Positions 1 through 11,300 of a stretch of DNA of 64,000 nt are shown here, in pieces (positions within the stretch are counted from its first letter, which is position 1; each line of letters starts with the position of its first letter). This stretch comes from Lophium mytilinum (Eukaryota; Ascomycota; Dothideomycetes; Mytilinidiales; Mytilinidiaceae). The notes under the pieces are model-generated. The model did no database searches and had not been told where the DNA came from. It worked only from the letters and a program-made list of their open reading frames with translations. The translations under genes were made by a program, and so were the position numbers. Location of the stretch: the NCBI GenBank assembly GCA_010093605.1, contig MU004181.1:1240001-1304000 (forward strand). The letters are read 5' to 3'.

Positions 1-702
1 GGCCTCTTCCGGTTCCTCGATTTGAGTATCAGCAGCTCTCCGCAGTACGCTGAGATACTGCAGCGTATTAAGGGTGGACAGCAGTTTCTCGACATGGGAT
101 GCTGCTTTGGGCAAGACATCCGCAAGCTAGTAGGTCGGACACAGCCGTTTCTGATACACACGCTGACGGAACATGTAAAGGTCCACGATGGAGCTCCAGC
201 CGAGAATCTGTACGGTGCAGACCTCGAGATGCAGTTCATGGAACTAGGCTATGACCTTTTCCTAGACAAAGAGACCTTGAAAACCAAGTTCATTGCCAGC
301 GATATCTTTGACCCCGAGGCTGAAATTAAGCAATTGGACAATAGTATCGACATCGTCCACGCCTCGTCCTTCTTCCATCTATTCGACTGGAAGCAATCAG
401 TTCAGGCCGCCAAGCGCATCGTCGAGATTCTCAAGAAAGAACCCGGGGCGCTAGTCATCGGTCGACAGCTAGGCGGAGAAGAATCAGGAGATATAGAGTC
501 TCCCATTGACAAGAAGACGAGGTACCAGCACAACTCGGAATCTTTCAAAAAGATGTGGAAGCTCGTTGGCGACGAGACGGGCTCCAATTGGGAGGTAGAC
601 GTCACCATAAAGCTGTTTCCTCGTGGAGGAGGCCTTTTGCGTCAGTTGGAGAAGCGTCGGGATGACACCCGGGTGCTTATATGGGCGGTCAGGAGAGTAT
701 AG
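1..702 (+). CDS. SAM-dependent methyltransferase, 3' part (5' end cut by window edge)
   Basis: The frame is open from base 1 to the stop at 702 and gives 233 residues without a credible ATG near the edge, so the 5' part lies outside the window. Residues 27-40 carry FLDMGCCFGQDIRK, a glycine-rich motif I (SAM binding) of the GCCFGQDIR form that I associate with fungal terpenoid/polyketide methyltransferases of the AusD/Trt5 type. An acidic stretch DIVHASSFFHLFDW fits motif IV/post-I, and the C-terminus ends LIWAVRRV, as class I methyltransferase domains often end in a beta strand. The substrate cannot be read from sequence. It could be the last gene of a secondary-metabolite cluster, but the gene downstream is not a biosynthetic enzyme. 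The family call is solid; the pathway is inference. Confidence 0.8.
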   Translation, partial: GLFRFLDLSISSSPQYAEILQRIKGGQQFLDMGCCFGQDIRKLVGRTQPFLIHTLTEHVKVHDGAPAENLYGADLEMQFMELGYDLFLDKETLKTKFIASDIFDPEAEIKQLDNSIDIVHASSFFHLFDWKQSVQAAKRIVEILKKEPGALVIGRQLGGEESGDIESPIDKKTRYQHNSESFKKMWKLVGDETGSNWEVDVTIKLFPRGGGLLRQLEKRRDDTRVLIWAVRRV

Positions 703-1145
703 GTCTGAGATTAGTGCTTATCCATTCAACATGGTATTTCTGGCTGCTCTTTTGAGCATACTCTCTTCGGTGCTCTGTCAGTGATGGTAACGTATCTAGA
801 CCCTTATACACTCTTTGGTCACACATTTGGCCACATCAAGCTTGACACTGCTTTGCGCCTCTCGATGCACCATGCCGAATAGTCAGTAAGCTTCCTAGGC
901 CTCCTTCGAAAGTAACTAGTAGTTATGTATATGCAGACTGAACGTGTGATATGTTGCTACGACCTAGCGAAGTTTGACAACACAGACCACGTGATGGAGC
1001 AACGATTTGGTTCCGTGTATATATCTACCACGGTACGCTTTTAGAACGAGGCTTGACACAACATCTGCTCAACTAAACACGTATGCCTTTAAAGCACGAC
1101 CAACTCCTACTCTGCACTCATAGATTCTTCTAAGTTGATAAAGAA
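703..1145. other. Intergenic region with a TATA-like box
   Basis: No coding signal was seen. A TATATAT run at about 1018-1024 lies roughly 125 bp before the ATG of the small secreted-protein gene and could be its core promoter. Confidence 0.45.
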
Positions 1146-1543
1146 ATGGTGACGTCTACCACCATATTCGTAGCATTCCTCTTTGCTGGAACAGGTCTTT
1201 CGCAAGATCATGTCAGCGCACGAGGTTACAATCTTTCGAAGAACACTATAACCGGACATTTTTCCGATAACTGCAATGACCGGGAGGTCGAGTGGAAATT
1301 TGACAAGAGGGTTGCCGTACTGTGCACGCCAATTGGTAAGCCTTCTCAGAAGTAGCTTACTCAAACAATATTCCACTGCTAATGTTTTGCTATACAGATG
1401 GGCGTATGGGTAGGCACCAAGTATTTGAAAAACCCAAGCGTCTGCATATTGCCGCTCTAGAAAAAGATTGCGCTTGTAAGAAACTTCAAGGGCACGAGTA
1501 TTTCCACACCCTTCTATTATATATTAACACCCCCCAACTTTAG
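1146..1543 (+). CDS. Small secreted protein, C-terminus replaced by transposon sequence
   Basis: The gene has two exons, 1146-1335 and 1398-1543, with a 62-bp GTAAG...CAG intron; the spliced product is 111 residues. Residues 1-25 look like a signal peptide (hydrophobic IFVAFLFAG followed by LSQDHVSA). The mature part holds four cysteines (NC, LC, DCAC). The reading frame runs straight into an inserted inverted-repeat element at 1490, so the last 17 residues (GHEYFHTLLLYINTPQL) are translated from the element's left end and stop at 1541-1543. The sequence right of the element (2229 onward) continues the old frame for nine codons (TLVYEKPIF, then TAA), so the uninterrupted gene would have encoded 103 residues. 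Small size, secretion signal and cysteines are what candidate effectors show, but no homologue was recognised. Expression is unknown. Confidence 0.55.
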
Positions 1544-2220
1544 TAGATATACACCCCTATTATCTAATCTTTTAATTGGCTAGAACGGCTTAGACTTTTA
1601 TTTAGAGCTCTAGTGGCCGGCCGCCTAGCTTAAAGGAGGGTATTATAGAATAGCACTAGCACTACGGAAGGTAGTATAACGGCCTAAGAGCGCCTATTCT
1701 AAGCCTTAGCCTTAGCCTTAGCTTACTCCTTAGCCTTAGGCGGCGCCAGCGCGGCTTCCTTATAAGGAGCTCTAACGTTAGATAGCATTATATAAGGAGA
1801 ATAGCTAGTAGGGTGCGGCAGTAATATAGGGGGGGCTAGATTTAATATAGAGGGGCCGTAATAAGGTAAGGATTTAACTATTTTAGTATACTTATAGGTA
1901 TATAGGTATATAGGTAGTAATATAGTAGCCTATATATACTATAGGAAACGGGAAGTATATATAGTAAAATAGGTATACTATATAGCCTTACTATAACTAC
2001 AGCCTTATATATAGTCTTATATATAGCCTTATATATAGATTATATATATAGCCTTATCTACAGCCTTAATAGGCTGCTAGAAACAGTAAGAATGCGCAAT
2101 AAAATGGCAGTAATCTAAGCCCTCTAGACTAATTAGAAGATTAGATAGAAGGAGGGTGTGCATCTACTAATATCGGGGGGTGTTAATATACAATAGGAGG
2201 GTGTGGAAATACTCGTGCCC
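1490..2220. mobile_element. 731-bp non-autonomous inverted-repeat DNA transposon (MITE-like, 8-bp target duplication)
   Basis: The two ends are inverted repeats starting GGGCACGAGTATTTCC and match over about 110 bp (1490-1600 against 2110-2220). Their differences are mostly C/T and G/A transitions. The element is flanked by an exact 8-bp duplication AACTTCAA (1482-1489 and 2221-2228), which gives the borders to the base. The interior is AT-rich and simple (TATATAG and CCTTAG runs) with no transposase frame. An 8-bp duplication fits hAT-like elements, although long inverted repeats are not the usual hAT form, so the superfamily is open. Transition-rich divergence plus TA-rich interior suggests repeat-induced point mutation. 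Confidence 0.85.
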
Positions 2221-2228
2221 AACTTCAA

Positions 2229-2745
2229 ACTCTCGTTTACGAAAAGCCAATTTTCTAACAATCTAAGATGCCTTTTTTAAAAACGATGAATGCAAGTACA
2301 GTACGGTGGACGGGGCCGAGTATGTCCCATTGCACCTCTACCCGGAAGATGTTGGCAAATGCCTGGCCGCGGAAGATTTGATTGGAAGTATCTCTTTGAT
2401 CTGCCATAGAGATATATAAATATAAATTGCCTTGAGGCACAGTCGGTTACTATCCTCGCGCGGAAGGATCCCTGATGGATGTCAATGTGAGGGAACTACA
2501 AACTTGTGAGGCACTTTTAGACCAGGTAACCTAGCAATAACTGTTCTGTAAATCAGCATGCTCTACAATGACCAACTTCTGTAACGCATAACCGCTCAAC
2601 CAATAAGCACCTTTGCCCACGCCAAGATTTCGATCTGGCCTAAACACCAAATCCCCATCACAGCTCTCAATACCGACACCCCTCTCAATAAACCCAATTG
2701 CACCGCTTTCCCCCACTTGATACCTCTCGCAATCTACTACCCACC
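2229..2745. other. Intergenic, includes the displaced old 3' end of the secreted-protein gene
   Basis: Bases 2229-2258 hold the original last codons and stop of the interrupted upstream gene. The rest, up to the epsilon-COP start, has no coding signal and presumably contains its promoter. Confidence 0.5.
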
Positions 2746-3811
2746 ATGGACCCCTACTCCGCCGAAGGAGGTACGCACATACCTCCCGTCTACCCGATTC
2801 CACCCCTCTAACACCACCCACAGAGCTCGTAAACCTCCACAACGCCTTCCACGCCGGCCAATACACGGCCTGCACCACCTTCGATACCTCATCCTTTTCC
2901 GCCTCCAATGCCCTCCCCGCCCGCATACTCCAACTCCGCGCGCAGCTTGCCCTCGGCGAATACGACGCCGTGCTCTCCTCCGTCAAGAGCGAGCAGAATG
3001 TACCCGACCTCGCTGCTGTCGCTGCACTAGCGGCTTACGAGAAGGGAGGGAAAGAGGTTGAGGCGGTGGAGCGGGTGCGGAAGTTGGCGAGCGCGCAGGG
3101 GGATAATTTGAGCGTGCAGTTACTGGGCGGGACCGTGTTGGCGCGGGCGGGGGAGTATGAGGAGGCGCTGGCGTTGCTGGCGAGGCATCAGGGGAGCTTA
3201 GATGCGTAAGTGGACACATACTCAATTGGGGTGAAGGCGCGGAGAGGGATAGGGCTAATGGGATGCAGGGTTGCATTGATAGTGCAGATACATCTGCTAC
3301 AGAATCGGACGGATCTTGCGGCGAAGGAGGCACAGCGGGCGAGGAAATGGGCACAGGATAGTCTGCTGGTCAATCTGGCGGAGTCTTGGGTTGGGTTACG
3401 GGAGGTGAGTTCTGCTTTCGTCTGACTAGTGTGAAAGGAGCTAATTCAAAATCTTACACATAGGGCGGCGAAAAATACCAGCAAGCCTTCTACGTCTTTG
3501 AAGAGCTCGCTCAAGCTCCTGCGACTCAGGCTGTGCACTCCCTTCTCGGCCAAGCCGTCTCAGAACTCCACCTCGGCCGCCTCCCAGAAGCTGAAGCTGC
3601 ACTCCAACAAGCCGAAGCCATTGACGGCGACAACGCAGACGTGTTAGCGAACTTAATCGTACTGAATACGATTCTGGGACAGGACACTAAGGAGCTAAAG
3701 GGAAAGCTAGCGAAGGTGTCGCCGGAGCATCAGTTCTTGGAGGATCTGAAGTCGAAGAGCGAGGCATTTGAGCAGGCGAAGACGAAGTACACGCCGAAGT
3801 TTGAGGTTTGA
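2746..3811 (+). CDS. SEC28: Coatomer epsilon subunit (epsilon-COP)
   Basis: There are four exons, 2746-2770, 2824-3205, 3269-3404 and 3464-3811, with all phases closing, giving 296 residues, the usual length for epsilon-COP. The product begins MDPYSAEGELVNLHNAFHAG, the typical start of the family. It contains repeated helical TPR-like units, e.g. NLAESWVGLRE followed by GGEKYQQAFYVFEELAQ, and the C-terminal block HLGRLPEAEAALQQAEAI with DADVLANLIVL-like spacing and a PEHQFLEDLKSKSEAFEQA tail. Epsilon-COP is the helical-solenoid subunit that stabilises alpha-COP in the COPI coat for Golgi-to-ER and intra-Golgi traffic. The first exon is only 25 bp; the ATG sits in a good context (CCACCATGG). 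The gene is convergent with the glutathione peroxidase gene downstream. Confidence 0.93.
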
Positions 3812-4568
3812 GGCGTAGATGGGCTGGGAGGTCTGGCGTTCTGCATAGGGCTTGATAGAGCATGAGGCGTATGATGATGTGGAATTGGCATCACAGGTAC
3901 GTCGATCCGTACTTTGTATTACGGTTGATGGACGTAGGTATTCAAAAGTAGTGCCACTGAGCTCTTGGAGCTTTCAACCTCTTTTCAACAATCTGATTCA
4001 GAGTCCACGCTAAAAGTATGCCAAAATCGACTTCAAATCGCACGGACTGGCTCCCATTCATACATCTCACAACATTGAAAACTACCTCTTTCTCGCTGTC
4101 TAATTTGTAGGCCACGCCAATAATATGCCCAAAACGACTCCAGATCGCACGGACTGGCTCCACTTTATACATCTCGCAACACTGTGACTTACCTCAAATC
4201 TCTGGTCTAATATAGCGGGTTGTACAAAATGCGTGCTAAAAGAGGGGGAGAATTGAGTGCTGAGAAGACGTGCAATTTTGAAGACCGTAAATCAGGCGCG
4301 GAAATTTTCAAGCTGGCAGGAGTTTGCGCACTCTCAGAGGAACCTCGGAAGGGCAATTTCATGAAAGGGAAGGTGTGAATGGCGGTATGATATCGAGGCC
4401 TGGGTGAATGAAATTTTGCATCGTGAGTATTCCGCAGTAAGAAGAGATGGCACTTGCAGAGTTCCAGAAGCTATCATTCATCGATAGAGAAGTGCATACG
4501 CTCGCCGTGCTCCACAGGTGTATCATAGTCATCCCCCCATCCAGGCTCTCCACCTTCCAGCACCCTCA
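3812..4568. other. Convergent intergenic region
   Basis: It lies between two converging genes and holds both 3' ends plus a diverged tandem duplication (listed separately). No gene was seen. Confidence 0.6.
4005..4218. repeat. Two tandem diverged copies of a ~107-bp unit
   Basis: Copy 1 (4005-4111) and copy 2 (4112-4218) both start CCACGC and share ATCGCACGGACTGGCTCC and ATACATCTC at the same offset, with many substitutions elsewhere. This is an old direct tandem duplication in non-coding DNA. A 76-codon minus-strand frame across it is not convincing as a gene. Confidence 0.7.
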
Positions 4569-5280
4569 TCAATCCCGTTTTCCCGTAAAAACCTTCTCCG
4601 CGAGCGCCTTCTCAATCTCCGGCCTCAGACTCTCGGGCTTGGTGGTGCTCGCCCACCTCCCCTTGACCGTGCCATCCCTGCCGATCAAGAACTTCTCGAA
4701 ATTCCACTTGATCCGCTTCATGCCCATCAGGCCCGGCTTCTCCTTCTTCATCCACTCGTACAGCGGCTCCGCCTTGTCGCCGTTGACCTCCGTCTTTCCG
4801 AGGACCGGGAAGGAGACGCCGTAGTTGACTTGGCAGAAATTGGCGATTTCGTCGTTGGTGCCCGGGTCCTGTGAGCCGAACTGGTTGCAGGGGAAGCCGA
4901 GGATGGTGAAGTCAGGGTGGGTGGTGTGGAGCTCCTAGGGAGAAAGACGAGAGGTAGTTAGTATACGACTGATAGTATTGGGGGTGGGAGATGGGGTGGG
5001 TAGGCAGGCACCTTGTAGAGCTTCTCGAGGCCCTCGAATTGGGGCGTGAAACCGCATTTTGAGGCTGTGTTAACGATGAGGACGACTTTGCCCTTGTATT
5101 GGTCCAGCGGGTATTCAGTGCCCTTCTCTGGTCGCTATGTTAGCACCGTAACCGCATATGTGAATGGTGCAAGGAGAGGTGGAAGCAAGAAGTGCTCTCG
5201 CCCCTCACCCCACCACCGGCTGCACAGGCAAACTTACTATCCTTGGGCTTGAAGTCGTAGAATGCAGTAGCGGACGCCAT
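4569..5280 (-). CDS. Glutathione peroxidase-like thiol peroxidase
   Basis: There are three exons on the minus strand, 5280-5238, 5127-5012 and 4934-4569, giving 174 residues. The family residues are all present: peroxidatic Cys39 in [11 protein letters not shown], Gln71 in GFPCNQFG, the [12 protein letters not shown] block with its Trp and Asn, and a second cysteine, Cys87, in ANFCQVNYG. That cysteine sits where yeast Gpx3/Hyr1 has its resolving cysteine, so the enzyme is probably thioredoxin-dependent rather than glutathione-dependent (established for fungal and plant homologues). The enzyme reduces hydrogen and lipid peroxides, and the yeast homologue also relays peroxide signals to Yap1. 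No selenocysteine or targeting peptide was seen. Confidence 0.95.
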
Positions 5281-6427
5281 TCTCGCAGTATTCGATATTC
5301 GGAAGCTTTGTGAAAGGTGGAAGTGTCGACAGCTGTGGTCTTGTAGGTGTGTGGAGTAGTGCAGTATGAACGGTGCAGGTTTGATGTAGTTGAGTGGTGA
5401 GATGGCTCCGACAGCTCCGATCCCCCTCCCGCTCTTAAGTAAAGCCCCGCGCCACATGGGAAAAAAAGGACCCTGGAGAGTCGTCTAACCGGATTGCAGG
5501 ATCACGTCGTCTGGCACGCTTTTCGCGGCGGAAACGCACGCTTCCGTTGCCCTGGAACCTCGGCGAGCGATGGCGTTTCGCGCTGGCTTGCCCGAAATGA
5601 CGTACACTAGCTGGGATCACTCTATCGGGCGCTAGGCTCTATGTATAAGCTGTGGTTCGAGGCTTCCATCCGACGCCTGGAATTTGTCAGGTTGAGAGCA
5701 CCGAGTTCCACCGAGTTTGCCGATGAAGTTGAGATAGGTAGGCTGCGGTTGGGAGATTGGTAGTATCGCGGACGAAAGTTTCCGTATCTCGGGTTGACCG
5801 ACCGCTGCTGGGAGCTGGACGAGGGGAGAAACATCTGACTGGAATTCTTGGTCAGAATGATATTCTAGATTCGAGCACCGTGGGAGCATTAGGAAGCCAG
5901 AGTTATCAGTGCGTGGTTCAAGGGAGGTACAACGATAAAGCTAAGAGCGTGTGGCATTGCAGCTTTATCAATTCAGTATCACATTTGCGATATAATGACT
6001 CGAAGCATAAATGCAAAAGCTCAATTTCTCTATGGTAATTACCATCGCACAAACTACATAAATCAAACAGTCTATATAACAAACGTAACGTCAAAACGCG
6101 AATGCTTCCTCTGACCACCACAAGCACGTCTAGTGCAGCAAGACTTCTACTCCATGGCACGACTCCTGGGCAAACCTCCTAATCTACAGCGAAACTATCA
6201 TCGGGAGAGTCCTGGGCTGGCTGTCCGGGCATCCAGGATTGAAACACAGGAGCGAATCCTTTGGCATGGGCTCAGTGGCATCATCCGGGCAGGTGAAGTA
6301 AGAAGAAAAGACATGACGGGAATCATGCAATCCGGGGAATCGGCAAAAGTCCAGGATATGCCGGCATTCCATGGCTAGTTGGTTGGATTGAGTGTGTAAT
6401 ACCTACTAATCGCGAGGTTCTTGCGCT
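5281..6427. other. Intergenic, no gene seen
   Basis: This 1.1-kb stretch lies between the start of the peroxidase gene and the stop of the C2H2 factor, both on the minus strand. Open frames here are short and not protein-like. Confidence 0.5.
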
Positions 6428-8337
6428 TCAACCGAGCTCGTTGAGTCGAGAGGCGATCTTGCTGAGTGCGGCAAGGTCCTCGCTGACCTGGAAGTGGCTG
6501 TTCATGTCCTTGGGGCCTTGCAGGCCCTGGAGATCGAGAACGACAATCGCTCTCCTCTTCGTCCACTCGTTCATAAGATTCTTCCGCTCTTGGTTGAGGC
6601 GATTCTGCTCGGAGGCAGCTGCGGCGGCGGCCGAGGAGATCCTGGCATTAACTGTCTTCTGGCGCTTCTCCGTCATCTCATCCGCATGAGTTGGGGTCTT
6701 GCGCTTGCGGCTGCTGTTGTTACGCTTCAGGGGTGCATGGGCTGCCTGCACGGGCGGAGAGACATTCTCAGATGGAGACGTCGATCCGGTGTAATCATGC
6801 ACCCGCTTCATGTGGTCGAAGAGATTGTAGCGTCTGGGGAAGCCATGGCCAGGCACAGATCGTTCGCAGTCTTGGTAGGTGCAGAGGTGAGGCTTGGAGC
6901 CATGTCCATGCATACCGTGAGCCTCCCTTTCGTGGCGCAGAAGGCAAGCTGTGGACGAGAATCGAACGCCGACGCAAGTCTTGACCTTGCAGCGGAAGGG
7001 CCTCAAGTGTGAATCCACGTATTTGCTAAAAACAGTCAGTAATATGCTTAGAGTCTATGTGTGAGAAAGCCTACTCGTAGTTGCACTTCAGCTTCGTGGG
7101 CTTGTGGGTGCAGCCAGCTTGTCCTTCGTTGGGGCAATGGTAAAGCTCGTCCTCCTGCGGTTGTGCCTGGTAGAGTGGATGGGTGCGAGCCAATTTGCCT
7201 TCGGCTTCCTCAAGGGAAGCTTGAGCAGCCGAGCTCTGGGAAGGCGAGAAGATGTCGTCGTCGAACTCGTCGTCTTTGACTGAAGGAGCAGCAATAGAAT
7301 CATCGATGGACGCATCATTTTCAATTCTGGGACTGTTATTAGAGACACGCAATGGAAACCAGGATGACACCTACTTGTTGAAGGACGACTGCTCAGTGAA
7401 ATCACTTTCGGCAACGCTTGCTCGTTGCGGCATGCTCAAGACGCTCGACGTGGGAGACATTACGAAGCTTTGAAACATCTGATCGGTGACCGACACACGC
7501 CTCTCTGCAGAAAGTGGGGTCGAGCTTCGCATCGCATCGGCATCAGAGGTTGAGGTGGTATCAACATGTGGCCTTCGCGTACGAGGTCGAGACTGTGGAG
7601 CATTCATAGACATGCTAAAGGCATTGCTGTTGCCTTCCTGGTTTGCGTACATGAATGGAGGGTAGAAGTGCTGAGACATGCCCTCACGGCTGGATTGCTG
7701 CTGTTGGCGGAAAGGGAGAAGGCCATTCGCTTCCACGTTTCTTACCGCGAAGGGTGCAGTGAAGGAGGGAAGATCAGCCGTCGCCCATTGTTGGCCAGCA
7801 TCCATATCATTCGGCGAAGAGAAGTATTGGGGGGCAGAGGAACTGTGATGCGGACCGTAGCCCTGTCCAGCGGAGTAGTTAGCGAAATTGAAGACCTCAT
7901 TTCCCATGTCGGCTTCTCCGGCAGACGGTGGTAGCAGCATCTGGCTCATGTCGGACTGCGGTGCGTGGAATCCGCTTTGACTATCTGAACTCAGAGCAGG
8001 TGAGTACAAGCTGCCCCCGAGGTAGGAATCAAACATTTGCCCTTTGGAATCCTGTGAGCTCCTGGCTTGGTATCCTTCAGCGACTCCTGTCCCTCGCCGG
8101 TTGGCGTCTGGCTGGCTTTGATATGCACTGTCGCCCATACTGGAGACAGAAACATCATCGTCCTTTAGCATGAAGGTCTCTGGAATATGTCCGGTCATGT
8201 CTGCGCACTCTGAAGAGAAGAAGAAAATGTCCTTTCCGGTCACTGGGGCTCCTGAAACGGACTGGCTCCACAAGGCAACGTCTAAGGGATTGGAGAAATG
8301 AAAAGTGCCAGCAGGTGATTCGTCGAACGGAAGCTCG
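6428..8337 (-). CDS. C2H2 zinc-finger transcription factor (first exon unresolved)
   Basis: The supported coding exons are 8337-7375, 7332-7075 and 7025-6428, giving at least 605 residues. The long N-terminal part is low-complexity (Ser, Gln, Pro, Met rich), as in activation regions. The DNA-binding part spans the second intron: HCPNEGQAGCTHKPTKLKC and KYVDSHLRPFRCK, then CVGVRFSSTACLLRHEREAH, then LCTYQDCERSVPGHGFPRRYNLFDHMKRVH, i.e. degenerate plus canonical Cys2His2 fingers. Downstream are a basic stretch (RNNSSRKRKTPT) and an Ala-rich/charged helix near the C-terminus. The frame is still open at 8337, just after a CTAAC...CAG acceptor, so a first exon lies further up. One phase-compatible candidate is a short exon at about 8903-8869 beginning MEFGRTMIAPS, with a 531-bp intron; this is unproven. 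Targets are unknown. Confidence 0.85.
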
Positions 8338-11300
8338 CTGAAGATTGGTGGTTAGTACCTGAAAGCATGTTGAGGGCGTGCCAGAAGAAATGAAAATTTG
8401 AAAATTGACAGCACGAATGACGGTTGAAGCAGGAAAGAAAACGCCATTGTTAGTATCAGCTATCAAGCCTAGGTCGGTGTTGAGCCCTTTTTTGTAATGT
8501 TAGTTTCGTAAAAAGCAAATGTGTTCGATGAGCACTAACCAAGGGAGGAGGCCGGAAGAGGTAATTTTGAGGCCATTTATGGACACTCGTCGCTTAGCAC
8601 AACGCCGGGCTGTGACGAAACAGGGATTCAAGCATCTTAGATCCATGTGGCGGAGCTCCACAGACTCGTCCGGAATCCTTTGGGCAATGTGGGTACCAGA
8701 GAGCAAATGAAATATCCAGAATGGGATCCACAAGACCGGCTACCAGCGGACAAAATCCTGGAAATCAAAGCTTACGATTTTCTGCACACTTCATTACAAA
8801 CGCGACAAGTCAGTACACGCACCCGCAAGTTCTCTTTAGAGAGAAGGCATGCATAAGCCTTGGGGTACGTACTAGGAGCTATCATCGTTCGTCCAAATTC
8901 CATTTTCCACCTAGCAGTCGGCAGGATATTGCGGACGACATCCATTCCGGGCGGTCTGAACGATGAAAGAATGTCCAGGCTGTGACTCCAGTGGCAAGCA
9001 TACAAAGGGGCTCCATGCGACTAAACGGTAAAAGAAATCCATGGCATGGTAACATCCGGGAGAACAATTGACACGGCGGCCAAATCCATTGCGCGAAAAA
9101 GATAGCTACAGATTGTTGATCCAGTCTACATACTGGCAGCGGTGAGATTGTTGTATTTGAGGCACATTCTTGTGCAACTGTGAGTTCCTGGAAGCCTACT
9201 TGGGTGAGAGAACCCAGCATGGCAATCGACGAAGACGCCCGATTCCTGGATAGGTGTATCGCTTTTATTTGTAGCAAACGGCCGCTCTTGAAGAGTGCGC
9301 GTAGACCAGACGAATACCCTCGGTCGCATTGCGACGCTGTGGCAGAGAATGCGGCGGTCATCGTTGCAAGCTGGGTTAGCTCTCAGGGCGCTCTGGAAAC
9401 TTCTGATCGAACATCCGGTGTTGGAAAGTCCACATGGGTAGTAAAATAGAAACGAAAATCAAAAGCTATCCTGGCTGAATCCTAAAGGTAGGCTGGAAAG
9501 TACTCCATTGTGGGAAAGTCCGGCAGTCCAGTCCGTGTGTCCTCGGCAGCTAAATGGCGGCAAGAAAAGCAGAGAGAAGAAAACAGGAAAATACATGCTT
9601 AACGAACAACACAGCAATCTAAAAGTTTGAAGAGTGACAATAGGAAAGCGGTGGAAAATGGACCGTCGGGCAGTACCTGCTATCATGGGCTCCTTCGTCG
9701 CGGCTGCGATTTTTCATCCTGAGCTGGTTTGCTCTTTGCTAACGGCTCAAAATTCTCAAGTGTTGGTAATAGATGCACACAGCGAAAAGCGTGTCTTTAA
9801 AGTGTAGCGCTACGTTTATCGTCGAGCGGATGTGATACGAGATGTCGATGGTGCGAGGTGGAGGAGAAGAGAGGGAGGGCGAGCGAAGGAGAGGGAAAAG
9901 TGGAAGAATCAGCCAAGGCTAGCGGGTGGCAGTGATGAGTTGTTCAATGGAAGTGGGGCCATGGCATCAGCAGCGGTGAGCAAGGCAGACCGGTTGGACG
10001 GGGACAGCCAAGTTCTTAAGTGGTGGCCTCGAGTGTGATGGGTGTGCGCGAGCCGTGCCGCCTTCGAATCACATCGGCTCAGCGCTTGACTCGCGCTGTG
10101 AGCATTCTTGCCAAGAGCGCCGATACGACACTCTTCGGCGCCATGCATGCCTCAGCCTGCCGGACAAGTCTGGCAGCTGGTGTTGCACTGCGGCTGTTGC
10201 AGGACATATCCCAGTCGAGCACACTCCACGAGGTGAAGGACATCCGGCTCGAAAAAGCCGCCTACGGGTGCTCCCTGGCCGCTTAGGACACCCGGCTGCG
10301 CCAATTTCGCGCTGTCCGCCCAGCCCGGTCGTCTTGCGAATTGCCGGGCGGACGGTTGAGCACCGGAATCGAAGTTCATATCATTCATGATATAAGGCGT
10401 CGGATTCAGACATGTGAAGAATTGATTGAAGCTTATATTATCTGGTCGTAGTCTTCCCATTCATCCGCGTTCGTCGGTAGCACGTCGCCTGCGTTCAACT
10501 CGATGATACTCGTATAGAGTGCAAATGTGCGTGTCGTCGCACAATTGTGGAAGGCTGCAAATTCGACCCGGCGTCCCATTGTTAGCCAGGATCGAAGCTT
10601 GTTTCCAGTTTCATGACAGCTTCGTAGCAAGCCCTTAGTGAGTAGGAAGGCTGCACATAATGACATAGGCGGCTGTAACGATTAGGCGCCTCTGATCAGA
10701 AAAGTTGACCTCTTACCACGGGATAGGAGCCACGACTCAACAGTGTTACACAGCGCAAAATTCCTTCGTCGAAAAAGTTGGCAGCCAATAGCTTGCACCT
10801 ATGCATACACGCTGATTAGCAACAATAGCTTCAATGTATTGCGGAAAGGTAAATAAATATTGAAGTCGAATCAGATAGGAGCGAAAGACATTCGAAAGTT
10901 TGTTTCCGCAGTAGTCCTTAGACCATCGGTTGAACTATGCTTTGAAATTTGAATCATCATAGAAGGGGGTGCAGAGAGTGACAGAGAAAAGAGGGGCTCA
11001 CTTTAACGACAGGTCCTGTGAGGAAGCCACTGTATCGTGCCATCGTCAACGAACCCTACTTAGTGATCTCCCATGAGCGGAGAATAAACCGGAGCGTGGT
11101 GCCAAACTCAGAATGTGAAAATAGATCAACATCGTGAGTTTCTCTGAGCTGTGATGACGAAGCAATTGCGACAGCAGCAAGTGCATGCGGCACTGCTCCG
11201 GGTAGCCAGCAGTGAACTGCTGAGAGCTGCATCTGCGCCCGGAGGGCGCCCCTAAGATCATCGAGGTTGAATCTGCCGAACACCTCCAGGTCCCGAGATC

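Noticed and set aside
1681-1740. CCTTAG repeats as telomere-like sequence
   Set aside because: The unit is not CCCTAA and it lies inside the transposon; simple low-complexity DNA.
3942-4172. 76-codon minus-strand ORF over the tandem repeat
   Set aside because: It lies in diverged repeat DNA between two 3' ends, with no domain; open by chance.
8360-8450. An ATG exon (MAFSFLLQPS...) in phase with the C2H2 factor
   Set aside because: It would need an intron of only 21 bp, too short for fungal splicing.
8882-9361. 159-codon ORF with ATG upstream of the C2H2 factor
   Set aside because: No domain or protein-like pattern; kept only as a possible upstream ORF in the leader.
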